DNA of 47,933 bases. It comes from Candidatus Omnitrophota bacterium. GTDB lineage: Bacteria > Omnitrophota > Gorgyraeia > 2-02-FULL-51-18. The position numbers and the translations under genes were made by a program. The stretch lies in assembly GCA_016197155.1 (NCBI GenBank), contig JACPWF010000012.1, positions 1 to 47,933 on the forward strand. Reading direction: 5' to 3'. The notes under the pieces were generated by a model. It worked only from the letters and a program-made list of their open reading frames with translations. It did not search any database and was not told where the DNA came from. Each line of letters starts with the position of its first letter. Positions within the stretch are counted from its first letter, which is position 1. Of this stretch, positions 37,952-46,645 are shown piece after piece.

Positions 37952-38793
37952 AACCATCCCAAATCGACCCCCTCCTCAAAGCCGCCTTGCGCGAGGATGT
38001 GGGCTCCAAAGACCTGACCTCTTCCGCGCTCATTCCGAAATCCGCTTTTGTGAAGGCCGATATCGCGTTCAAGGAAAACGGCGTCCTCTGCGGGATCGGC
38101 CTCGCGGAACGCGTGTTTCGCCTGGTCGACGAGGACCTGCGTTTTCTGCCGGTGGCCGAAGACGGCGAATCCATTGAAAAAGACCGCGAGATCGCCTACA
38201 TCGAAGGCCGCGGGCCCTCGATCCTGATCGCCGAGCGCACGGCGCTCAATTTTTTGAGCCGCCTTTCCGGGATCGCCACGCTGACGCGCGCGTTCGTTGA
38301 AAAAGTGAAGGGCACCTCCGCCAAAATCATGGACACCCGAAAGACGACGCCGACCCTGCGCTTTTTGGAAAGATACGCCGTCAAAACCGGCGGCGGCGTC
38401 AACCACCGCCTGGGCCTCTTTGACGAGATTCTCATCAAAGACAATCACCTGCGGATTCTTTTGAATCAACCTCTCACGGAGATCGTCGCGCGCGCGAAGG
38501 CCTCCGCGCAGAAAAAAACGGCGGTGGGCGTGGAGGTGAAAAATTTGAAGGAATGCGCCGAGGCCCTGAAGAGCAAGGCCGATTACATCCTCCTCGACAA
38601 CCTGAGCGTCTCCGAGGTAAAAGAGGCGGTGGCCCTCCGCGCGAAGGCGGGCGCCGGGATCGATCTCGAAGTTTCGGGGGGGATCTGGCTCGGAAACGTG
38701 CGCGAGTACGCCGAGACCGGCGTCGAGCGCATTTCCGTCGGATCGCTCACGCACAGTTCGCCCGCCGTGGATATTTCGCTCAACATGGTATGA
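37948..38793 (+). CDS. nadC: Nicotinate-nucleotide pyrophosphorylase (quinolinate PRTase)
   Basis: 281 residues, type II phosphoribosyltransferase. [30 protein letters not shown] and [10 protein letters not shown] are diagnostic, and [20 protein letters not shown] carries the basic quinolinate-binding residues. It makes NaMN from quinolinate and PRPP. The start is the ATG at 37948, overlapping the valS stop. It overlaps uvrB by 4 bp. With the PncC-type gene it gives two entries to NAD precursors. Confidence 0.94.
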   Translation: MKPSQIDPLLKAALREDVGSKDLTSSALIPKSAFVKADIAFKENGVLCGIGLAERVFRLVDEDLRFLPVAEDGESIEKDREIAYIEGRGPSILIAERTALNFLSRLSGIATLTRAFVEKVKGTSAKIMDTRKTTPTLRFLERYAVKTGGGVNHRLGLFDEILIKDNHLRILLNQPLTEIVARAKASAQKKTAVGVEVKNLKECAEALKSKADYILLDNLSVSEVKEAVALRAKAGAGIDLEVSGGIWLGNVREYAETGVERISVGSLTHSSPAVDISLNMV

Positions 38794-40574
38794 AATTTAA
38801 AATCAAATCACGCATGAAACCCAAGGGCGACCAGCCCGCGGCGATCGCCGGACTCGTCGAGGGACTCGAAAAAGGGGAAAAATACGGAACGCTTTTGGGG
38901 GTCACGGGCAGTGGCAAGACCTTTACGATCGCCAACGTGATCGAGGCCGTTCAAAGGCCCACGCTCGTTCTCTCGCACAATAAAACATTGGCCGCCCAGC
39001 TCTACGGCGAGTTTAAGGATCTCTTTCCCGACAACGCGGTCGAGTATTTCGTGAGTTACTACGATTATTACCAGCCGGAGGCCTACATTCCCCGGACCGA
39101 CACGTACATTGAAAAGGATTCTTCGATCAATGAGGACATCGACCGCCTGCGCCTGCGGGCGACCAGCTCCCTTTTGTCGCGCCGGGATTGCGTCATCGTC
39201 GCGTCGGTCTCGGCGATTTACGGCCTGGGCTCGCCGACGGAATACGCGGAACTTCTCGTGTTCCTGAAAAAAGGCGACACGCTCCCGCGCGAGACGCTCC
39301 TCAAAAAACTCGTCGACATCCAATACCGGCGTAGTGACGTCGCGTTTGAGCGTGGCACTTTTCGCGTGCGCGGGGATGTGGTGGAGATTTTTCTCGCCTA
39401 CGAGGAAACGGCCATCCGCGTGGAAAGTGAGTGGGACACCGTGAAAAAAATCTCGCGCATCCGGCCGGTGACGGGGGAGGTGATCCACGCGCTTGAGAGT
39501 GTGGCGGTGTATCCGGCCAAGCACTTTGTGACCACCCAGCCGCGCCTGGAGCGGGCGCTTGTCGAAATTGAAAAGGAATTGAAAGAGCGCCTCGAGGAAC
39601 TTCATTCGCAGAATAAGCTCGTCCGCGCGCGCAAAGAAACGCTCGTCGAATACGGCTTCCGCCTGCCGTCGGCGCTCGACAACCGTCCGCTCCGTTTTGA
39701 GGAATTTGAGAGCGTCACCCGGCAGACGATTTTTGTTTCCGCGACGCCTTCGGAATATGAGATCAAAAGATCCTCCCGGGTCGTGGAGCAGGTGATCCGC
39801 CCGACCGGGCTTCTCGACCCGCCGATCGACATCCGTCCCACGCGCGGGCAGATCGAAAACTTGATGGCCGAAATTTCCGAAAGGGCGAAGAAAAAAGAAC
39901 GGGTTCTCGTGACGACGCTCACGAAAAAAATGGCCGAGGACCTGGCCGCCTTTTTGAAGGAAAAGGGGGTTCTCGTCCAATACATCCATTCCGAGATCGG
40001 CGCCATCGAGCGCGTCGAAATTTTACGCGATCTCAGGCTCAATAAATTCGACTGCCTGGTCGGGATCAATCTCCTCCGGGAGGGGATCGACCTGCCGGAG
40101 GTGTCGCTGGTGGCGGTGCTTGACGCGGACAAGGAAGGGTTTCTGCGCAGTCAAACCTCGCTCATCCAGGTCGCCGGGCGCGCGGCGCGCCACGCCAACG
40201 GCGCGGTCATTTTGTACGCCGACAGGATCACCGACTCCATGCGTTACATGATCCGCGAAACCGACCGCCGTCGCAGGCTTCAGACGGAATTTAACCGGAA
40301 GAACGGCATCACGCCGACCTCGATCCAAAAAGAAATTCGCGAGGGCATCGAGGCCATCAAAAAAGCCCGCGAGGTCGTGCGGGAGGCGACGGGACTGGAC
40401 GACGAGGAGAGGGATGTCTATGAAACGATCAGCGACCTCGAGCGGGAGATGGAGGAAGCGGCGAAAAATTTGCAATTTGAGCGCGCGATTGAGTTGAGAG
40501 ACCAGATTAAGAAATTCTCCAGCGGCAGCCTGCCTGCCGGCAGGCAGGGCCCCGTCGAACGATGGAGCCACTAG
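38790..40574 (+). CDS. uvrB: Excinuclease ABC subunit B with internal deletion
   Basis: 594 residues, about 70 fewer than usual. Walker A GVTGSGKT (37-44), the beta-hairpin region [20 protein letters not shown], helicase motifs [24 protein letters not shown] and QVAGRAARH, and the C-terminal UVR helix ([17 protein letters not shown]) are present. Near residue 278 the chain jumps from HSQNKLV to [19 protein letters not shown]. The usual stretch with GIENYSRHL and the Walker B DESH is missing, in frame. Without Walker B the ATPase should fail. A translated palindrome (LPAGRQG) sits near the C-terminus. The start overlaps nadC. Confidence 0.9.
   Translation: MKFKIKSRMKPKGDQPAAIAGLVEGLEKGEKYGTLLGVTGSGKTFTIANVIEAVQRPTLVLSHNKTLAAQLYGEFKDLFPDNAVEYFVSYYDYYQPEAYIPRTDTYIEKDSSINEDIDRLRLRATSSLLSRRDCVIVASVSAIYGLGSPTEYAELLVFLKKGDTLPRETLLKKLVDIQYRRSDVAFERGTFRVRGDVVEIFLAYEETAIRVESEWDTVKKISRIRPVTGEVIHALESVAVYPAKHFVTTQPRLERALVEIEKELKERLEELHSQNKLVRARKETLVEYGFRLPSALDNRPLRFEEFESVTRQTIFVSATPSEYEIKRSSRVVEQVIRPTGLLDPPIDIRPTRGQIENLMAEISERAKKKERVLVTTLTKKMAEDLAAFLKEKGVLVQYIHSEIGAIERVEILRDLRLNKFDCLVGINLLREGIDLPEVSLVAVLDADKEGFLRSQTSLIQVAGRAARHANGAVILYADRITDSMRYMIRETDRRRRLQTEFNRKNGITPTSIQKEIREGIEAIKKAREVVREATGLDDEERDVYETISDLEREMEEAAKNLQFERAIELRDQIKKFSSGSLPAGRQGPVERWSH
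40529..40548. repeat. 20-bp perfect palindrome inside the uvrB 3' end
   Basis: CCTGCCTGCC followed by GGCAGGCAGG, encoding LPAGRQ within the uvrB tail after the UVR domain. Palindromes of this sequence are, from memory, dispersed repeats in several uncultured bacterial lineages, sometimes inserted into coding sequence. Confidence 0.75.
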
Positions 40575-40576
40575 TG

Positions 40577-41365
40577 ATGACACGAGAAGATAAATTAACC
40601 AGCCGCGACATCACCCGCGATCTGGATACGGATTTTTTCGCGCAGACGGTTTTGTGTTATGATTCCATTGATTCAACGAACGACAAAGCCTTCCGCTTGG
40701 CCGAGCAAGGCGCCAAGGAGGGCACCTGCGTTTTGGCCGAACACCAGAAAAAGGGAAAAGGCCGCCTCGGCCGCTCGTGGATTTCGCCCAGAGGCCGCGG
40801 GATCCTTCTTTCCATGATCCTCAGGCCCGAGATCGCGCCGGCCGAAGTGGCGCGGGTGACTTTGGTCACGGCCGTGTCGCTGGTGAAGACCGCGCGCGGT
40901 TTTTTGAGGAAGCGTCTCGGGATCAAATGGCCGAACGACATTGTCTTTCAGGATCAAAAAGTCGGTGGGATCCTTACCGAAATGAGCGCCGAGCCGGACC
41001 GCGTGCATTTTGTCGTCGTCGGCGTGGGCATCAACGTGAACGCGGACCCGGCCGCTCTGCCGCCGGGCGCCCTGTCACTCGGCCAAGTCGCCGGAAAAGA
41101 AGTTTCACGCTTGGATTTTACCCGGGCCTTTCTTGAGACCTGGGAAAAAGATTACCGGCGTTTCAAAAAAGGGCGTTTCGCGGAATTGGCCGCCGAGTGG
41201 GAGGAATTTTCCGCGACTTCGGGACGGCGCGTGTCGGCGATTCTTTCCCATCGGAAAATTCAGGGCCAGGCCACGGGGATTGACGAGGACGGGGCCCTCT
41301 GGATCCGGAAGGACAACGGCCTGCAGGAACGGGTCCTGGCGGGGGATATCGAGCACTTGCGATGA
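40577..41365 (+). CDS. birA: Biotin-[acetyl-CoA-carboxylase] ligase
   Basis: 262 residues from ATG 40577, chosen because GGAG at 40564-40567 is 9 nt upstream; ATG 40562 would begin inside uvrB. SIDSTNDKA, the biotin/ATP loop KGKGRLGRSW, IKWPNDIVFQDQKVGGIL and GVGINVN are the ligase motifs, and a C-terminal SH3-like domain follows. There is no N-terminal HTH domain, so it is monofunctional and not a bio repressor. It attaches biotin to carboxylase carrier proteins. It overlaps coaX by 4 bp. Confidence 0.92.
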   Translation: MTREDKLTSRDITRDLDTDFFAQTVLCYDSIDSTNDKAFRLAEQGAKEGTCVLAEHQKKGKGRLGRSWISPRGRGILLSMILRPEIAPAEVARVTLVTAVSLVKTARGFLRKRLGIKWPNDIVFQDQKVGGILTEMSAEPDRVHFVVVGVGINVNADPAALPPGALSLGQVAGKEVSRLDFTRAFLETWEKDYRRFKKGRFAELAAEWEEFSATSGRRVSAILSHRKIQGQATGIDEDGALWIRKDNGLQERVLAGDIEHLR

Positions 41366-42126
41366 AACTTTTAGCGATTGATATCGGCAACACCAGCGCG
41401 CATTTTATTCAATTTACGAACGGGCGTTTTCAAAGGCCTCTCCGGATCGCGACCTCGCGCCTGGTTTCCGCGGGTCTGTGGAAAATTTTAAAAAAAAGGT
41501 ACGCGTTTTCTGAAATCAGGGCCGTCGCGATCGCGAGCGTGGTTCCCGTGGCAGGCCGTTTTTTGAAACGGGAGCTTTCGCGGCGTTTCGGGCGCCCGGT
41601 TTATTTGATCGGCAAAGATTTTCCGGTTCCCATTTCCAATCGATACAAAAACCCCCGGCAGGTCGGCGTCGACCGGCTTTTGAACGCGCTGGCCGCGCAC
41701 CGGCGCTTCAAAAAAGAATGCATCGTCGTGGATTTTGGGACGGCGATCACGTTTGATGTCGTCTCGAAAAAAGGGGAGTACCTGGGCGGAGTCATCGCGC
41801 CCGGTATCGAGATCAGCCTCGAGGCCCTTTTCCAGAAAACCGCGCTTTTGCCACGGACGCGTCTCAAACACCCGCGGAACGCGATCGGAAAAGACACCGC
41901 CGAGAGCATCCGCGTGGGGTGTTCGGTCGGGATCGGCGGGCTTTGCGATCGGGTCATCGAAACCATTTCCAGGCGTCACCGCCTCCGGCCCGCCATCATT
42001 GCCACGGGGGGATACGCCGCTTTCATGTCGCGTTATTGCGAAAAGATAGGGGCCATTGACCCGCTTCTCATCATGCGCGGGATTGTTTTGAGTTTCGCCG
42101 AAAAAAATTCCTTGACAAAAAAGTGA
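41362..42126 (+). CDS. coaX: Type III pantothenate kinase
   Basis: 254 residues, ASKHA fold. AIDIGNTSAHF near 5-15 is the phosphate loop with catalytic Asp. GVDRLLNALAAH and VVDFGTAITFDVV follow, and GGVIAPGIEISLEALF is a family motif. It phosphorylates pantothenate, the first CoA step, and is usually not feedback-inhibited. The birA-coaX pair is common in bacteria. Its last codons contain the -35 box of the groESL promoter. Confidence 0.94.
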   Translation: MKLLAIDIGNTSAHFIQFTNGRFQRPLRIATSRLVSAGLWKILKKRYAFSEIRAVAIASVVPVAGRFLKRELSRRFGRPVYLIGKDFPVPISNRYKNPRQVGVDRLLNALAAHRRFKKECIVVDFGTAITFDVVSKKGEYLGGVIAPGIEISLEALFQKTALLPRTRLKHPRNAIGKDTAESIRVGCSVGIGGLCDRVIETISRRHRLRPAIIATGGYAAFMSRYCEKIGAIDPLLIMRGIVLSFAEKNSLTKK

Positions 42127-42139
42127 CCGCGTGTAGAAT
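42112..42139 (+). promoter_or_regulatory. groESL promoter
   Basis: TTGACA (42112-42117), a 16-nt spacer, and TAGAAT (42134-42139). The -35 lies inside the end of coaX. The CIRCE operator begins 6 bp after the -10 box. Confidence 0.75.
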
Positions 42140-42145
42140 CTGCTG

Positions 42146-42172
42146 TTAGCACTCATATTGATTGAGTGCCAA
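42146..42172 (+). promoter_or_regulatory. CIRCE operator (HrcA binding site)
   Basis: TTAGCACTC, a 9-nt spacer, and GAGTGCCAA, one base off the canonical TTAGCACTC-N9-GAGTGCTAA. Its position across the transcription start predicts HrcA repression of groESL, relieved by heat. hrcA is not in the window. Confidence 0.93.
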
Positions 42173-42216
42173 AAGTTCAAGTTCGCGTTACAGAATCAAT
42201 CAAAAGGAGATAGAGA

Positions 42217-44188
<1,972 letters not shown>

Positions 44189-44232
44189 GGGATAAGTTAG
44201 TAGTTAGAAGCTAGAAGTAAATAGCTACAAAT

Positions 44233-44268
44233 AAAACCGCCGGCGTCAAAAGCGCCGGCGGTTTTTTG
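44233..44268 (+). terminator. Rho-independent terminator of groESL
   Basis: Stem CCGCCGGCG (44237-44245) with CGCCGGCGG (44253-44261) and a 7-nt loop, flanked by an A-run and a T-run that extend the pairing. It is the clearest intrinsic terminator in the window. Confidence 0.92.
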
Positions 44269-44282
44269 TTTTTCCCGAGCCC

Positions 44283-44311
44283 TTGCTTTTTACCGGCCGG
44301 GCGTGTATAAT
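44283..44311 (+). promoter_or_regulatory. Promoter of the toxin-antitoxin pair
   Basis: TTGCTT (44283-44288), a 17-nt spacer, and TATAAT (44306-44311), 39 bp before the antitoxin ATG. Confidence 0.65.
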
Positions 44312-44331
44312 CTGACTAGAATACAGGTTGA

Positions 44332-44341
44332 CTAATATTAG
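44332..44341 (+). promoter_or_regulatory. Possible autoregulatory operator
   Basis: CTAATATTAG, a 10-bp perfect palindrome overlapping the Shine-Dalgarno of the antitoxin. TGACTA is directly repeated at 44313 and 44329. Phd-type antitoxins repress their own promoters through such sites; the assignment is inferred. Confidence 0.4.
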
Positions 44342-44349
44342 GAGCTTCT

Positions 44350-44613
44350 ATGACCCGGACCCTGTCTTTGTCGGAAGTGAAGATGAAGTTTAGCGCGCTT
44401 GTGGAGGATGTGACGGGCAAGGATGATGAAATTGTGATCACCCGCAACGGCAGGCCCGTGGCCGTCCTTTTGAGCGCCGAAGAGTTTGACAGCTGGAAAG
44501 AAACAGAGGAGATTAAAAACAGCCCCGCTTTGATGCGCGAGATACAGGCGGGCATTAAGCGCCTTTCCAAGGGCCCGGGTAAAAAATATAGCTCCACAAA
44601 GGCTCTTTTTTAA
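44350..44613 (+). CDS. Phd/YefM-family antitoxin
   Basis: 87 residues. The N-terminal Phd/YefM fold is SLSEVKMKFSALVEDVTG, then DEIVITRNGRPVAVLLSAEEFDSW. A charged C-terminal tail follows that would wrap the toxin. It should neutralise the RelE-type toxin 12 bp downstream and repress the shared promoter. AGGAGC at 44340-44345 is the ribosome-binding site. Confidence 0.88.
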   Translation: MTRTLSLSEVKMKFSALVEDVTGKDDEIVITRNGRPVAVLLSAEEFDSWKETEEIKNSPALMREIQAGIKRLSKGPGKKYSSTKALF

Positions 44614-44625
44614 GACAATTTATCC

Positions 44626-44907
44626 ATGAAATATTTTCTTGTCCTTCAGGAGAACGAAAGACAAACCCTCCGGATTCTCCCGCCGGGGCTCAAAAAGAAA
44701 ATCAGAAATGGCCTGGACGAAATCCTTTCCGACCCTTTGTGCGGCAAAGCCCTGATTGAGGAGCTGGCGGGTTTTCGCAGTTATAAGGTTGGGACCATCC
44801 GGATGGTTTACAAAATTGAAAAAAACGCCATACACCTCATCGCCATAGGTCCCCGCAAAAATATTTATCAGAGGGCCATTTCGGAACTTCGGCGGAAAGA
44901 GGAATAG
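44626..44907 (+). CDS. RelE/ParE-superfamily toxin
   Basis: 93 residues. LPPGLKKKIRNGLDEIL is the helical hairpin, and GFRSYKVGTIRMVYKIEKNAIHLIAIGPRKNIYQ is the RelE beta-sheet core with the conserved Arg residues and a C-terminal Arg/Tyr pair. Such proteins cleave mRNA at the ribosome or, in ParE, poison gyrase; the basic core and the RKNIYQ end favour the RelE mRNase branch. It is paired with the Phd-type antitoxin upstream. Confidence 0.85.
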   Translation: MKYFLVLQENERQTLRILPPGLKKKIRNGLDEILSDPLCGKALIEELAGFRSYKVGTIRMVYKIEKNAIHLIAIGPRKNIYQRAISELRRKEE

Positions 44908-44918
44908 CGGTTTTTTGT

Positions 44919-44947
44919 TTGTCAGGCTCCGCCCAATTTGCTAAAAT
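44919..44947 (+). promoter_or_regulatory. Candidate promoter of the exported protein gene
   Basis: TTGTCA (44919-44924), a 17-nt spacer, and TAAAAT (44942-44947), 24 bp before the ATG at 44971. Confidence 0.55.
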
Positions 44948-44970
44948 CAAGGCTTTTCCAGGAGCCCCTC

Positions 44971-45471
44971 ATGAGAAAAATCGTCAGTTTGTTTGTTTTT
45001 GCTTTCCTCTTGTCTTCCGCATTGAACGCATTTGCCGAAACCAAGGCCCGTCATTTTGAATCCGAAGGAGAGGTCGTGACCGTTGACCCGATGTACGGCC
45101 AGGTGACGATCCGGCACGATGTCATCCGGGATTTCATGGCCGGAGGCAGTACGTCGTTTTATGTCACAAGTCCCGATCTTTTGAAGCCGATCCGCACCGG
45201 CGACCTCGTTGAATTTTCCGTCACGGACACCCGCGGCGACGCGCGGATCGACAAGATCAAAAAAGTCGGCCAGGCGCCGCCCAAGGAGGACAAGGCGAAA
45301 CTGGGCGAGGCCGTTCAGACGGTGATCGTCGCCACGGGAGAGCTGGCCAAGGGCGTGACCTCCCCAATCGAGCCCGCGAATCAGGTGGTGAGTGGAGCGG
45401 CCGACGCGACGAGCGGCGCCACGGGGTCGGTTTTGAAGGACGTTTCGCCGCAGACCAAGAAGAAATTTTAA
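44971..45471 (+). CDS. Exported CusF-like domain protein
   Basis: 166 residues. The start is the ATG at 44971 with GGAG at 44961-44964; it gives a clean Sec signal peptide, RKIVSLFVFAFLLSSALNA, cut near AFA-ET. Residues about 28-98 (GEVVTVDPMYGQVTIRHD, then FYVTSPDLLKPIRTGDLVEF) follow the small OB-fold pattern of CusF-type periplasmic metal chaperones. The region where CusF has its Trp and Met copper ligands reads MAGGSTSFY, so Cu(I) binding is doubtful. The tail is low-complexity, Ala/Thr/Gly-rich and without a domain. The function is unknown; an envelope role is likely. Confidence 0.7.
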   Translation: MRKIVSLFVFAFLLSSALNAFAETKARHFESEGEVVTVDPMYGQVTIRHDVIRDFMAGGSTSFYVTSPDLLKPIRTGDLVEFSVTDTRGDARIDKIKKVGQAPPKEDKAKLGEAVQTVIVATGELAKGVTSPIEPANQVVSGAADATSGATGSVLKDVSPQTKKKF

Positions 45472-45483
45472 AGGAGCGTTCCG

Positions 45484-46644
45484 ATGGGCATGTGGCTCGG
45501 GCGCGGACGCAAGGCGCGCCGTTGTTACGGATTTGACGAAATCGCGTTGGTGCCGGGGGAAGTGACGATCAATCCCCACGAAGTCGACACCTCCTGGGAA
45601 ATCGGCAAGCGGCGTTTTCGCGTGCCCATCCTCGCGTCCGCGATGGACGGCGTGGTGGACGTGAATTTTGCCGTCAAGATGTCCAGGCTCGGCGGGATCG
45701 CCGCGCTCAACCTCGAAGGCGTGCAAACCCGCTACGAAAAACCCGAAGAAATCCTGAAAAAAATCTCGCGCGCCACGCCCGAAGAGGCCACGCATCTCAC
45801 GCAGGCCGTTTACAAAGAGCCGATCAAAGAAAAATTAATTTCCAAGCGCATCAAAGAAATCAAAAAACACGGCGGGACGGCCTGCGTGTCCAGCATTCCC
45901 CAGCGCGCGGAGCGTTTCGGAAAAATCGCGCAAGGGGCCGGCTGTGATATTTTTATTGTCCAGTCGACCGTGACGACGGTGCGGCACCTTTCCACGGAAT
46001 ACAAGACGCTCGATTTTTTTAAATTTTGTAAGGCCATGAAAATCCCCGTCATCATCGGAAACTGCGTCACGTACCAGACCACGCTCGAGCTCATGGGGAC
46101 GGGGGCGGCGGCCCTTCTCATCGGCATCGGGCCGGGGGCGGCGTGCACGACGCGGGGGGTTTTGGGTCTCGGGGTCCCTCAGGTCACGGCCACCTGCGAC
46201 GCGGCCGCGGCGCGCGATTTCTTTCACAAGAAAACCGGAAAATACATTCCGATCATCACCGATGGCGGCATGTCGACCGGCGGGGATATCTGCAAGGCCT
46301 TTGCCTGCGGTTCGGACGCGGTGATGGTGGGTTCAGCCTTCGCGCGCACCAAAGAAGCGCCGGGCGGCGGGTATCATTGGGGCATGGCGACGCCGCACGC
46401 GAACCTGCCGCGCGGCACGCGCATCCACGTCGGCACCACCGGCACGCTTGAAGAAATTTTATTTGGACCAGCGCGTCTGGATGATGGTTCTCAAAATTTG
46501 ATGGGCGCCCTTCAGACCTGCATGGGCAACGTCGGCGCGCGCAACATTAAAGAACTCCAGCTCACCGAGCTCATCATTGCCCCCTCCATTAAAACCGAAG
46601 GAAAAATTTTCCAGCAAGCCCAGCGCGTGGGAATGGGAAAATAA
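45484..46644 (+). CDS. guaB3: GuaB3 family IMP dehydrogenase-related protein
   Basis: 386 residues, an IMPDH/GMPR barrel without CBS domains. The N-terminus with GRGRKARRCYGFDEIALVPG, ILASAMDGVVDV and NLEGVQTRYE is typical of GuaB3 from actinobacteria and cyanobacteria. The Cys loop GIGPGAACTTRGV, the phosphate motif DGGMSTGGDICKA and HWGMATPHANLPRGTRI are complete. It probably oxidises IMP to XMP with NAD+. AAGGAG at 45471-45476 precedes the ATG. The 5' neighbour is the exported protein, and fhs follows after 1 bp. Confidence 0.9.
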   Translation: MGMWLGRGRKARRCYGFDEIALVPGEVTINPHEVDTSWEIGKRRFRVPILASAMDGVVDVNFAVKMSRLGGIAALNLEGVQTRYEKPEEILKKISRATPEEATHLTQAVYKEPIKEKLISKRIKEIKKHGGTACVSSIPQRAERFGKIAQGAGCDIFIVQSTVTTVRHLSTEYKTLDFFKFCKAMKIPVIIGNCVTYQTTLELMGTGAAALLIGIGPGAACTTRGVLGLGVPQVTATCDAAAARDFFHKKTGKYIPIITDGGMSTGGDICKAFACGSDAVMVGSAFARTKEAPGGGYHWGMATPHANLPRGTRIHVGTTGTLEEILFGPARLDDGSQNLMGALQTCMGNVGARNIKELQLTELIIAPSIKTEGKIFQQAQRVGMGK

Positions 46645-46645
46645 G

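Noticed and set aside
38808-39989. Long reverse-strand ORF (393 codons) opposite uvrB
   Set aside because: It mirrors a well-supported uvrB gene in GC-rich sequence; its product is rich in Arg/His/Gly and shows no family motif.
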